This document shows positions 25,457 through 33,090 of a stretch of 64,000 nucleotides of DNA, one piece after another. Within the stretch, counting starts at the first letter, position 1. Each line of letters opens with the position of its first letter. The notes under the pieces are model-generated. The model was not told the DNA's origin. It ran no database searches and saw only the letters and a list, made by a program, of their open reading frames with translations. This DNA comes from Streptacidiphilus albus JL83 (lineage in GTDB: Bacteria; Actinomycetota; Actinomycetes; Streptomycetales; Streptomycetaceae), in assembly GCF_000744705.1 (NCBI RefSeq), contig NZ_JQML01000001.1:9558017-9622016 (forward strand), read 5' to 3'. The translations under genes were made by a program, and so were the position numbers.

Positions 25457-25762
25457 ATGGGCGGGAGAGCAGAGGAAACGGTGGCGGCAACCGTCGCGCA
25501 GGCGCCGGACGCGAGCGTCCAGGACCCCGAGCGGGATGCCTACGAGGCTCGGATGCGCTTTCTTTCGGTGATGAACGAGTTGGGTTTGGAGGTGACCTCG
25601 GGTGCGGTGCAGCGGTCGCAGCACGGGGAGTTCGGGGTGCGGCTGGGCGTCGTCGCCCCGGCCGTGCTGGACCGGGTGTCGGCGCTGCTGGAGGCGGACT
25701 GCCTGAGCCGGCGGCTGGCCGGCCTGCTGTCGCTGCGCACGGCTCGGGGGTGCGAGCCGTGA
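25457..25762 (+). CDS. Small hypothetical protein, 101 aa
   Basis: I do not recognise the family. A strong AGGAG site sits eight bases before the ATG. After about 35 disordered residues the protein looks helical (RMRFLSVMNELGLEVTSG, then VVAPAVLDRVSALLEADCLSRRLAGLLSL). It overlaps the next small gene by 4 bp (GTGA), so the two form a unit. It begins 197 bp from the divergent WhiJ-like regulator, and small unknown genes are common next to such pairs. Confidence 0.6.
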   Translation: MGGRAEETVAATVAQAPDASVQDPERDAYEARMRFLSVMNELGLEVTSGAVQRSQHGEFGVRLGVVAPAVLDRVSALLEADCLSRRLAGLLSLRTARGCEP

Positions 25763-25968
25763 CGGTGTCGGACGGCCGACGCGGCGGCCCGGCCACGGGC
25801 ATGACGCTGAGCGTCTACCGGCTGAGCCCGGCCACGGGGGAGCGGACGGTGCTGCCGAACGTCGACCCCTCCCCGATCGAGCAGAGCGCCGCCGGGACGC
25901 TCGCCTATCCGCCCTGCGCCTGCCCCAGGTGCTGCCGGACCGCCGCCGAGCCCCACGCGAGCGGCTGA
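25759..25968 (+). CDS. Small cysteine-containing hypothetical protein, 69 aa
   Basis: Starts at a GTG overlapping the previous stop (GTGA), which strongly suggests translational coupling. An internal ATG would give MTLSVYRLSPATGERTVLPN as the N-terminus. The second half has a CACPRCC cluster, so it may bind a metal or form disulfides; the protein ends AAEPHASG. No known domain is recognised. Confidence 0.5.
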   Translation: MTVSDGRRGGPATGMTLSVYRLSPATGERTVLPNVDPSPIEQSAAGTLAYPPCACPRCCRTAAEPHASG

Positions 25969-26011
25969 GGCCGCAGCGGGCTCGGGCGGGCGCGGCCGTC
26001 CTCCTGGCGTC

Positions 26012-27709
26012 CTACCGGGGCTTCTGCCGTGGCCCGACCAGGGCCTCGTACATCGCCCGCCGCTCCTTCGAGCCGTCCTGGGTGGCGCGCAGCTCCGTGT
26101 CCCACTGCTGCTTGACCTCGTCCAGGAAGACGCGCCAGTCCCCGCTGGCGTGGGCCGCGCCCATCTCCCGCAGGTCCACGAAGCGCTCGTTCCTGCTGAG
26201 TCCTCCGGAGCCGACCTTGTCGGCCTTGTGGCCGTGGAGGGAGGACTCCGGGTTGGCGGTGGCCTCGGTGGAGCGGACGTCGTGCTCGTAGCCCACCGGG
26301 CTCTCCGCGTGCGGCTTGATGGTCTCGATGCCGATCTGCAGCGAGCCGTCCCGCTTCGCGGTCGGGCGGTGGAAGACCAGCAGCATGTGGCCGTGCGAGC
26401 CGTTCGGCAGGACCACCTCGCCGTTCCAGTCCTTGGAGCCGACGCCGCCGCCGGAGATGTCCTGTCCCCAGAGGTCCGGACGGGCCGCGCCGAGCGCCAG
26501 GGCGTTGGTGGCGGACGCCAGGACGCCGCCCTTCTCCTTGAACTCGCCCGGCCTGCCTTCCTTGTTGGCCGTGATGGAGGTCCGGTGCGTGGCGAACGGC
26601 CGGTCGTCCACGTCCTCCGCGCGCTCGCCGTCGCTACCGGATTTGGTCGCGCCCAGGAACTCGGGCAGCGAGTAGGCTGACTCGCCCGCGCGCAGGGCGG
26701 GGATCCGGATGTTGACCCGGCCGCCGTGTGCGAGCGCACGGATCACGTCGTGCTCGTAGTTGACGACGTGCGTCCGCGCCTCCGGGTCGTACAGCTTCAG
26801 TCCGTTCTGCAGGACCAGCAGCACCTTGGTGAGCATCTCGCGGGCACGCGCGTCCTTCGCCAGGAAGTCCGGGGCCCTGCCCTTGCCCTTGCCGGTACCG
26901 GCGCCGGCCGCCGGGACGCCGTCCGGGTGCCTGCGGTCGGGCGCCATCCCGGCCGGGTACACGGTGTCGATGGCCGTCTCCCGGATCTGCCTGTTGCGCT
27001 CCTCCTCCAGGGTCCGCCGTTCGTCGGGCGAGGTGCCGGGCGCCTGGGTGAGCATGAAGCGGCCGAGGGTGTAGTCCGGGGAGATCGGGGTGGCCAGGCT
27101 CGCCGCGCGGACGGCCGGGTGGTTGGCCCGGACGGCCAGGGTGGCGGTGAGGATGCGCTTGCCGGGCGCGAGCTTCAGCCAGTCCTTGAACTGGCCCTTG
27201 GTGTAGGCCTCGGCCTGGTCGTAGCTGCCGATGCCCACGTCGTCGAGCCAGCGCGGGTTCACCTCGGAGAGGTGCTTGACGTCCGCCAGCTCCTGGGAGT
27301 TGAACGCCTCGCCGCGCATCACCCGCCGGTCCAGGGTCTTCCGGAGCCTGGCCGGCCCGGCGACCATCCACTGCTCGGGCCACCAGGTGCCCGGCGCGAA
27401 GACGTTCCGCTTCGTCCTGCTCTGGATCGTGTTGTGTTCGATCGACTGGCTGAGCCGGGCGATGACCTCCGCGCCCTGGGCCGTGGACTCGCCCTGGCCG
27501 GCGTGTTCCGCCGGGCCGGCCTGCTCGGCGGCGGGCCCGGCGGTGTCGGTCTGCCCGGCTCGCTGGGCGGAGGCCGGGCCGGTGCCCGACGCGACGCGCT
27601 GCAGGTGCTGCACCCACGGACCCGTCAACCCCACGGACGGCGGCTGCTGACGGGGTGTGCCCGACGTCCGCTCACCGGCCTGCCGGTGCTCCCGCTCGAC
27701 GGTCTTCAC
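26012..27709 (-). CDS. Unknown 565-aa protein, possible effector-type cargo
   Basis: I do not recognise the family. The first 80 residues are Gln/Gly/Ala-rich and disordered, with VGLTGPWVQHLQRVASGTG. The rest looks globular and soluble: NTIQSRTKRNVFAPGTWWPEQW, a basic Gly/Lys patch (GKGKGRAP), and a C-terminal region with GEVVLPNGSHGHMLLVFHRP and LHGHKADKVGSGGLSRNER. No signal peptide or membrane segment. The start is a GTG with a GGAGGA site six bases away. The next gene upstream (27819-28040) encodes a protein with a TAGNAA motif found in eCIS/polymorphic-toxin proteins, so a secreted-effector role is possible but unproven. Confidence 0.6.
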   Translation of the reverse strand: MKTVEREHRQAGERTSGTPRQQPPSVGLTGPWVQHLQRVASGTGPASAQRAGQTDTAGPAAEQAGPAEHAGQGESTAQGAEVIARLSQSIEHNTIQSRTKRNVFAPGTWWPEQWMVAGPARLRKTLDRRVMRGEAFNSQELADVKHLSEVNPRWLDDVGIGSYDQAEAYTKGQFKDWLKLAPGKRILTATLAVRANHPAVRAASLATPISPDYTLGRFMLTQAPGTSPDERRTLEEERNRQIRETAIDTVYPAGMAPDRRHPDGVPAAGAGTGKGKGRAPDFLAKDARAREMLTKVLLVLQNGLKLYDPEARTHVVNYEHDVIRALAHGGRVNIRIPALRAGESAYSLPEFLGATKSGSDGERAEDVDDRPFATHRTSITANKEGRPGEFKEKGGVLASATNALALGAARPDLWGQDISGGGVGSKDWNGEVVLPNGSHGHMLLVFHRPTAKRDGSLQIGIETIKPHAESPVGYEHDVRSTEATANPESSLHGHKADKVGSGGLSRNERFVDLREMGAAHASGDWRVFLDEVKQQWDTELRATQDGSKERRAMYEALVGPRQKPR

Positions 27710-27818
27710 GGCAGTCCTCCTACTAGGTAACTGACTTGTCGATCCTAGACGAGTCGTTCGGGACGACTGCAGCTTCAGCGGGGACGAGAGGTGGCCGAGT
27801 GGGCGGAGCGCGTCCTGC

Positions 27819-28040
27819 CTATGACGTCCCGTCGGCGTGGGCCTCCTGCGCCGTCAGCAGGCGTGCGGCGGCGGCGTTTCCGGCCGTGAGCTGGAGCAGC
27901 GCCAGGCGGGCGAGCACGGCGCTCTCGGGCGCGGCCTGCGCGATCCGCCGGTCCGGGCCCGGCGGCCCCGGAGGGGCGTCCGCCGGGGATGCCCGGGCGC
28001 CGACGCCGTGCGACTGCCCGTCCCGTGCGTGTTCGGCCAT
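27819..28040 (-). CDS. Small protein with LLQLTAGNAAAARLL motif (eCIS/toxin-associated type)
   Basis: A 73-residue protein: a disordered Gly/Pro-rich N-terminus followed by one helix with the core LALLQLTAGNAAAARLLTAQ. Variants of this motif (LQRTAGNAAVxRxL) are common at the N-termini of actinobacterial DUF4157-type, eCIS-associated and polymorphic-toxin proteins. Here it stands alone. A GGAGGTGGGCG site immediately precedes the ATG. Transcribed toward the 565-aa unknown gene, 109 bp apart, so they may be cotranscribed. Confidence 0.6.
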   Translation of the reverse strand: MAEHARDGQSHGVGARASPADAPPGPPGPDRRIAQAAPESAVLARLALLQLTAGNAAAARLLTAQEAHADGTS

Positions 28041-28114
28041 CGCCCACCTCCGCCGCTCGGCCGCGCCATGGCTCGCATCCTACGAGAACGCGGCCGAGGC
28101 GAGGGCCGCGCAGC

Positions 28115-29047
28115 TCAGGGCCGCAGGACGACCTTGCCGAGGTTGGTGCGGGCCTCGATGATCGCGTGTGCCCGCGCTGCCTCGGCCAGCGGGATCTCGG
28201 CGTGGACGGCGGGCCGCAGCCTGCCGGACGCGGCGAGCTCCCACAACTGCTCGCCGTGCCGGTCGTAGAGCTCGCGCTGGGTGGTCGAGTACCGCGCCAT
28301 GGTGAGACCGGTGATGGTCTTCGCCCCGGCGAGGAGGTCGAAGGCGGGGACGGTGCCGCCGCCCGAGCCGAAGAACACCAGGCGTCCGCCGGGTGCGAGG
28401 GCGGCCACCGCTCGGGGCAGCAGCTCACCGCCGACACCCTCCAGGACCACGTCGACGGGTTCGCCCCAGCTCTCGCTGTCGTAGGTCACGACCTCGTCCG
28501 CGCCCAGGGCCCGGAGGAAGTCCGCCTTCTCGGGCGAGCCCACGGCCGCGACGACCCTGCCCACCCCCTGGAGCTTGGCGAGCTGGACCGCGAGGTGCCC
28601 GACGCCGCTGGCGGCCCCGGTGATCAGGACCGACTCGTCCGGCCCGGGCCGGGCCGTGGCCAGCGCGGCCAGGGCGACCTGTCCGCCGCGCACCAGCGCG
28701 ACGGCCTGCGCGGCGCCGACGCCCGCCGGCACCCGGTCCGCCAGGAAGGCCGGGACGGTGGCGAGTTCGGCGTAGGAGCCGGTGAAGCTGAGACCGGTGA
28801 CCCGGTCGCCGACCTCGAACCCGGTCACCTCCGGGCCGAGCGCGACCACCTCGCCCGCGACGTCGCCGCCCAGCAGCCCCGGCAGCGCCATCCCGCCCTC
28901 GCCCCGCACCTTGCGGACGGAGGGCAGCGAGACGCCGATGGCCTCGGTCCGGACCAGCAGCTCGCCGGGTCCGGGCTCGGGAGCCTCGGCCTCCTCGACA
29001 CGCAGAACCTCGGGACCGCCGTACTCGTAGAAGCGGACGCGCCGCAT
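28115..29047 (-). CDS. Quinone oxidoreductase-like zinc-free MDR enzyme
   Basis: A 310-residue QOR-type medium-chain reductase. N-terminal MRRVRFYEYGGPEVLRVEE, PGELLVRTEAIGVS, GGDVAGEVVALGPEVTGFEVGDRV, and the NADPH loop LITGAASGVGHLAVQLAKLQG. It lacks the zinc-ligand cysteines of alcohol dehydrogenases, as expected for QOR. It probably reduces quinones or enones with NADPH. It is divergent from a MarR regulator 81 bp away, with two dyads between them, a standard arrangement for electrophile- or drug-responsive control. Confidence 0.87.
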   Translation of the reverse strand: MRRVRFYEYGGPEVLRVEEAEAPEPGPGELLVRTEAIGVSLPSVRKVRGEGGMALPGLLGGDVAGEVVALGPEVTGFEVGDRVTGLSFTGSYAELATVPAFLADRVPAGVGAAQAVALVRGGQVALAALATARPGPDESVLITGAASGVGHLAVQLAKLQGVGRVVAAVGSPEKADFLRALGADEVVTYDSESWGEPVDVVLEGVGGELLPRAVAALAPGGRLVFFGSGGGTVPAFDLLAGAKTITGLTMARYSTTQRELYDRHGEQLWELAASGRLRPAVHAEIPLAEAARAHAIIEARTNLGKVVLRP

Positions 29048-29063
29048 GAACACCTCCAGATCA

Positions 29064-29105
29064 TTGGGTATCCCAACGTTAGCAAATTTCATTGGGACAG
29101 CCAAT
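29064..29105. promoter_or_regulatory. Two MarR-type dyads between QOR and MarR genes
   Basis: TTGGGTATCCCAA (29064-29076) and ATTGGGACAGCCAAT (29091-29105) are inverted repeats sharing the half-site ATTGG/CCAA, about 28 bp apart in an AT-rich divergent promoter. They are likely operators for the adjacent MarR protein. Confidence 0.6.
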
Positions 29106-29128
29106 GGTTTTCTGGATACTCTTCCTCC

Positions 29129-29569
29129 ATGGACGAAGCCCCCTACGCCCCCGCCCGCATCAGGACGTTGCCGAGCTGGCTCCTGGGCCGCGCCGCCGCC
29201 CGTGGCCACCGGCTGGTCGCGGAGGCCCTGGCCCGCGAGGGCCTGCGGATGATGCACCACGCCGTCCTGTCGGCCGTCGCCGAGCTGGGGCCGGTCTCGC
29301 AGGCGCAGCTGGGCCGCAGCCTGCACATCGATCCCAAGGACATGGTCGCGATCGTCAACGACCTCCAGGAGGCGGGCCTGGTGACCCGCACGCCCGACCC
29401 GGCCGACCGCCGGAAGAACGCCATCACCATCTCGGCGAGCGGCCGTGAGCGGCTGGCGCGGACGGAGCAACTGAGCGACGAGGCGAACGAGGAACTGACC
29501 GCCGCGCTGACCCCCGCCGAACGCGCACAGCTCATCGGCCTCCTGGCGCGGGTCGTCGAGCCGGAGTAG
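29129..29569 (+). CDS. MarR-family transcriptional regulator
   Basis: A 146-residue MarR protein with a winged helix (SQAQLGRSLHIDPKDMVAIVNDLQEAGLVTRTPDPADRRKNAITIS, about 62-105), including the D-x-R-DRRKN wing. The C-terminal dimer helix TPAERAQLIGLLARVV closes it. The ATG at 29129 is preceded by ACTCTTCCTCC, which is not a consensus site; the transcript may be nearly leaderless. Divergent from the QOR gene; autoregulation and control of QOR are expected from the two dyads. Confidence 0.88.
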   Translation: MDEAPYAPARIRTLPSWLLGRAAARGHRLVAEALAREGLRMMHHAVLSAVAELGPVSQAQLGRSLHIDPKDMVAIVNDLQEAGLVTRTPDPADRRKNAITISASGRERLARTEQLSDEANEELTAALTPAERAQLIGLLARVVEPE

Positions 29570-29629
29570 TCCGGCCGTCCGGCGTCGCCAAGGAGGCGGT
29601 AGTATCGCCGACTTGTACGAGGGGGACGG

Positions 29630-30622
29630 ATGGGTGAATCGGTGGTCGATCCCGGGGTGGCCGAAGCGGGTGGCAGGGCTGCGGCTGTCGGACGGCTGCT
29701 CCGGCATCCACGGATGTGGGTACTCGCGGCCTTCGGGGTCGGACTGGTCGCCGGCCCGCTCGCCTACGGGACCCTCGTGGGCGGTTACCTGGCCGGCCCC
29801 GGGACCGGGACGTTCTTGCGGATCGTCTCCGCCGGGCTGGGAACCCTCGCGCTGGGCGGCTGCTGGCTCTGGCTCACCAGCTTAACCGGCACGTTCCTGG
29901 GGGCGCCGGTGCGACGCGCCATGGCACTTTCCGCGCTGGTCCTCGGCGTCGGAAGCGTGGGGTGGGTGCTGCTCGCGGCGACCGGACTGCCTGCCGTCGG
30001 CCTCCCTGCGACCGTGGCCGGTTGGGTCCTGCTCTCGGCGCCGTACGCCCTCGCCGCAGCCGTCGTCCGTCCCGGAGTCGCCACCAGGTCACGCGTGGTC
30101 ACCGTGGCGGCAGTACTGGCGCTGGCGGGCGTGTGGACCTCGGCCGCCTACGGGCTGATGCGTCATCAGAACGCCGCCGCGCTCGCCTCCCTCGGCCTGC
30201 CGTCCACCATGTACCGGGTGATCGACCTCCCGGGCTACGTCGCCGGTCCCTACACGTCCTCCCAGGGGGTGCTGCTGCTCGGCTACGACGCCCCGGACGA
30301 AAGCCCGATGGCTCCGGGAGACGACCTGGTGCTCACGGTGGTCCGCGCCGACGGCACCACACCGTGCGTGGACGGGCGGCCGGGGCCGGGCGACGGGCTC
30401 CTGGGGAGCCGCTGCCGGCCCGCGACCGGCTCCGGCTGGTGGTTCGGCGACCAGTCGGGCGACACCACGTTGGTCGAGTCCGACCGTGGGATGTTCGTCG
30501 GCATGACCGTCGACCCCGGCTCCGACAGCCCGGTCGCGTCGTCCCGCCTGCCCGCCCTGTTCACCACCCTGCACAGCCCGGACACGGCCGAGCTCTCGGC
30601 GCTCGCCGCCGGCAACGGCTGA
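29630..30622 (+). CDS. Hypothetical membrane protein, 330 aa
   Basis: No family recognised. About five hydrophobic helices occupy residues 30-190 (WVLAAFGVGLVAGPLAYGTL, VLGVGSVGWVLLAATGL, VVTVAAVLALAGVWTSAAYGL and others), followed by an extracytoplasmic, likely globular C-terminal 140 residues with two cysteines (PCVDGRPG and SRCRPATG) that could pair. A GAGGGGGACGG site precedes the ATG. Possibly a surface sensor or transport accessory; no neighbour gives a clear hint. Confidence 0.65.
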   Translation: MGESVVDPGVAEAGGRAAAVGRLLRHPRMWVLAAFGVGLVAGPLAYGTLVGGYLAGPGTGTFLRIVSAGLGTLALGGCWLWLTSLTGTFLGAPVRRAMALSALVLGVGSVGWVLLAATGLPAVGLPATVAGWVLLSAPYALAAAVVRPGVATRSRVVTVAAVLALAGVWTSAAYGLMRHQNAAALASLGLPSTMYRVIDLPGYVAGPYTSSQGVLLLGYDAPDESPMAPGDDLVLTVVRADGTTPCVDGRPGPGDGLLGSRCRPATGSGWWFGDQSGDTTLVESDRGMFVGMTVDPGSDSPVASSRLPALFTTLHSPDTAELSALAAGNG

Positions 30623-30702
30623 CCGGACCGGGAGCGCGGCGCTGCGCCGTGCGCTGAAAAACCGTCAGTCGCCGGGCCGGTTCCTCCCCTTGTGCCAAAT
30701 GG

Positions 30703-30715
30703 TTTGCAGTGCAAA
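30703..30715. promoter_or_regulatory. Palindrome TTTGCA-G-TGCAAA upstream of the membrane/wHTH operon
   Basis: A perfect 13-bp dyad 33 bp upstream of the ATG at 30748, in a locally AT-rich stretch. It is a good candidate operator for the winged-helix regulator encoded by the second gene of this operon. Confidence 0.5.
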
Positions 30716-30747
30716 GCTGATGGGACATCAAACCTATTGGGGGAGTC

Positions 30748-31488
30748 ATGATGGAAGCGGAAGAGCCTGCGCAACTCCTGGCTGCGGCGACCCGGGCAGC
30801 GAAGCGGACACGTGAGGCGAGGCGCGGGTTCTGGTTCCCGCTCGTGCTGTTCGGGATCATCGTCATCGGAGCGGCCCCCTGGTACCGGGCCACCACGGCT
30901 ACGGGGTGTGCCCAGGTCGTTCAGGTCGGCCCCCTGGTCGAGATCTGCCACGCCCACGACCCCGGCTTCGGGGTTCCCGGCGGGGACAGCGGTGACGCCA
31001 CCCTGTACTGGCTGATCGCCGTGGTCCTGGGGTACGCCGTGACCGTGGCCTTCTACCAGTGGCGACGTTTTCGCACCGGCGTGGCGGGACGGGTGCTGCC
31101 CTACGCGTTGGCCGGTGTCGTGCTGTTCGCCCTCGCGGTCCTGGCCACGCCGACCGCGACCCAGCGCTGGAGCCTGGACCCGTTGGCCCACCTGCCGGGC
31201 GACCTGGTGCTGCGTGGCTTGACGCCCCTGCTGGTGATAGCGCTGGCCCTGTTCGTGCTCGCCCGGCTGGAGCGCAGCCTCCCGCTGACCGCCTTCGCCG
31301 CCCTCTTCCTGGTCGTGGCCCTGGTGTCGAACCTGTACGACGTGGAGAACCAGACGGCCTCCCTCGGCTGGACCACCCCCCAGGACTCGACGATGGTGCC
31401 CAACCTCTGGCTCTCCGGGTTCACCCTGCTGCTGGGCGGAATCGGCTTCGGCCTGGCCGTCGTGGCCCGCTCCCGGGGCCGACGATGA
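30748..31488 (+). CDS. Six-helix membrane protein coupled to a wHTH regulator
   Basis: A 246-residue integral membrane protein with about six helices (FWFPLVLFGIIVIGAAPWY, LYWLIAVVLGYAVTVAFYQW, VLPYALAGVVLFALAVL and three more). A periplasmic loop after helix 1 has two cysteines (GCAQVV and EICHAH). No known family. It overlaps the regulator gene by 4 bp (ATGA). In actinobacteria, membrane proteins of this size paired with small PadR/ArsR-like regulators are often envelope or drug-stress genes; that is inference. Confidence 0.75.
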   Translation: MMEAEEPAQLLAAATRAAKRTREARRGFWFPLVLFGIIVIGAAPWYRATTATGCAQVVQVGPLVEICHAHDPGFGVPGGDSGDATLYWLIAVVLGYAVTVAFYQWRRFRTGVAGRVLPYALAGVVLFALAVLATPTATQRWSLDPLAHLPGDLVLRGLTPLLVIALALFVLARLERSLPLTAFAALFLVVALVSNLYDVENQTASLGWTTPQDSTMVPNLWLSGFTLLLGGIGFGLAVVARSRGRR

Positions 31489-31826
31489 CGCACCCCACCA
31501 ACGGCCTGAACGACACCGTTCACCAACGGGCCCGGCTGGGGATCCTGGCCGTGCTGCACGAGACCCCCACGGCCGAGTTCTCCTTCCTGCGGGACGCCCT
31601 CGACCTCACCGCAGGCAACCTCTCCCGGCACCTGCAGGTGCTGGAGGAGGCGGCGCTGGTGACCATCGACAAGGGCTACGAGGGGCGCCGGGCCCGGACC
31701 TGGGTGCGGATCACCAAGTCCGGTCGGACGGCGTTCGAGAAGGAGATCCGGAAGCTCAAGGAGCTGATCCGACGGGTGGAGCAGCCGGTGCCGCCGCCGG
31801 AGGGGACCGGAGACGACACGGGGTGA
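31485..31826 (+). CDS. Winged-helix transcriptional regulator
   Basis: A 113-residue wHTH protein: RARLGILAVLHETPTAEFSFLRDALDLTAGNLSRHLQVLEEAALVTIDKG, wing RRARTWVRITKSGRTAFEKEI, then a C-terminal helix. It fits the MarR-like/'winged helix DNA-binding domain' (ArsR/PadR-related) group. It is translationally coupled to the preceding membrane protein and probably binds the TTTGCA-G-TGCAAA dyad at 30703 to control its own operon. Confidence 0.85.
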   Translation: MTHPTNGLNDTVHQRARLGILAVLHETPTAEFSFLRDALDLTAGNLSRHLQVLEEAALVTIDKGYEGRRARTWVRITKSGRTAFEKEIRKLKELIRRVEQPVPPPEGTGDDTG

Positions 31827-31867
31827 CCGGATCGCCCCGCGGCGGACCCGGGGCGCGGCGGAGGTGT

Positions 31868-32605
31868 TCAGCCGACCTGGAACCCGGCGGCGACGGAGGC
31901 GAAGTAGGCGGCTCCCACATTGGACCGGGAGAGCGGGGCGGAGACCCAGATGTCGTAGGAGGTGCCGTTCTGGTCCCAGCAGAGGTCCTTGGAGCGGCGC
32001 TGGCCGAACCCGTCGCTGTAGCCGTTCCAGGTCCACTGCCACACGGCGGCGTCGGTGATGCCGTGGTAGTCGGTGGCCTGCACGCTGTAGTCCTGGTAAC
32101 CGGGGTAGTCGGGATCGGGGCCCAGGTTCTGGGTGCTCTCGGACTGCAGCTCGCCGAGGGCGCCGTGGTCGCTGATGCCGGTGATGTGGATGCCTATGCG
32201 GTACGCGCCGTTGGGCGAGATGTAGTAGATCCGGCCGGCCGAGTCGGTGCTCCGGGTCCAGTCGGCCGGGACGGGGATCGCGAAGCCGGCGGGGTCGGCG
32301 CGCAGCGTGGAGCCGGCCGGCAGCCCCGGCGCCGGTGATCCTGCCGACACGCTGGGCGAAGCGACGGTGTGCGGCCGGTGCGAGGCCGAGTCCGCGAGCG
32401 CCGCAGTCGATCCGGCCGGGCCGGCGGAGGTATGCGTCGACCCACTGAACAGCAGCGTCACCACACCGACACCGGCCAGGGCGCCGCCGACCACCGTCCC
32501 GGCCAGGGCCAGGGAGATGCGCCGGACGCTGCGCGGTTCCTGCTCACCCTGCTTCTGCTCATCCTGCTCCCGCGTTGCTGTGGCGGTGCGCTCGACGGGC
32601 GACAT
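31868..32605 (-). CDS. Membrane-anchored protein, 245 aa, unknown extracytoplasmic domain
   Basis: N-terminal acidic/basic cytoplasmic tail (1-30), one transmembrane helix (about 31-52: SLALAGTVVGGALAGVGVVTLLF), a Ser/Pro/Ala linker (55-95), then a folded domain of about 145 residues rich in Tyr/Trp (FAIPVPADWTRSTDSAGRIYY, DAAVWQWTWNGYSDG, YFASVAAGFQVG). The second half resembles the C-terminal extracellular domains of streptomycete serine/threonine kinases, here without a kinase. Function unknown. Convergent with the wHTH gene; followed upstream by a 485-bp gap. Confidence 0.65.
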   Translation of the reverse strand: MSPVERTATATREQDEQKQGEQEPRSVRRISLALAGTVVGGALAGVGVVTLLFSGSTHTSAGPAGSTAALADSASHRPHTVASPSVSAGSPAPGLPAGSTLRADPAGFAIPVPADWTRSTDSAGRIYYISPNGAYRIGIHITGISDHGALGELQSESTQNLGPDPDYPGYQDYSVQATDYHGITDAAVWQWTWNGYSDGFGQRRSKDLCWDQNGTSYDIWVSAPLSRSNVGAAYFASVAAGFQVG

Positions 32606-33007
32606 CGATTTCCCCTGATCTGACCTGACTTGCCCTGGTCGGGCGGACGGCGTGGGACGTGCTGCGGGATGAACGGGACGCGGCGGGTCGCCGGGATCGG
32701 GTGGGCCTCGTCGGAGCAGGACCCTACCTGATCCCGATTTCGCCGAGTCGGCGCGGCAGACCGCCGGGGGCGGGCTCAGTGCCGGAAGTGCCGGAGGGGA
32801 TCGGGGCCGGCGCCGCGAAGGCGGGAGAGGTAGCGGCGTGGGGCGGCTGTTCCGGTCATCCGTCGGGCTCCTTCGGCGATAGTCGCGATCACGCTTGGCA
32901 CCGGGATGACGCCAACTCCCCGGATCCCGGTTCCCGCCGACCCGACGGCCGCTCCGGGCAGTGCCCGGGCGCTGTTCGGTTTCAGCACCTCCGTGGGCGA
33001 TGCCGCT

Positions 33008-33037
33008 GAACCGGACGCCGCCGAACCGGACGCCGCC
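33008..33037. repeat. Tandem 15-bp repeat next to a terminator
   Basis: GAACCGGACGCCGCC occurs twice in tandem (33008-33022, 33023-33037). The 485-bp stretch 32606-33090 otherwise shows no convincing gene, only weak GC-rich frames and the terminator that follows. Confidence 0.45.
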
Positions 33038-33073
33038 CCCTCCTCGGCCCGACTCGGGCCGAGGAGGGGGCGG
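33033..33073. terminator. Perfect 20-bp-stem terminator of the PNGase A-like gene
   Basis: The arm 33033-33052 is exactly complementary to 33054-33073 (arms rich in CCGCCCCCTCC/GGAGGGGGCGG). It lies 17 bp past the stop of the minus-strand amidase gene. Confidence 0.75.
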
Positions 33074-33090
33074 TCGGTGGTGGGCCCGCA

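Noticed and set aside
32659-33009. 116-codon + frame in the 485-bp gap
   Set aside because: No ribosome site, low-complexity Gly/Arg/Pro content, and it runs into the tandem repeat next to the terminator.
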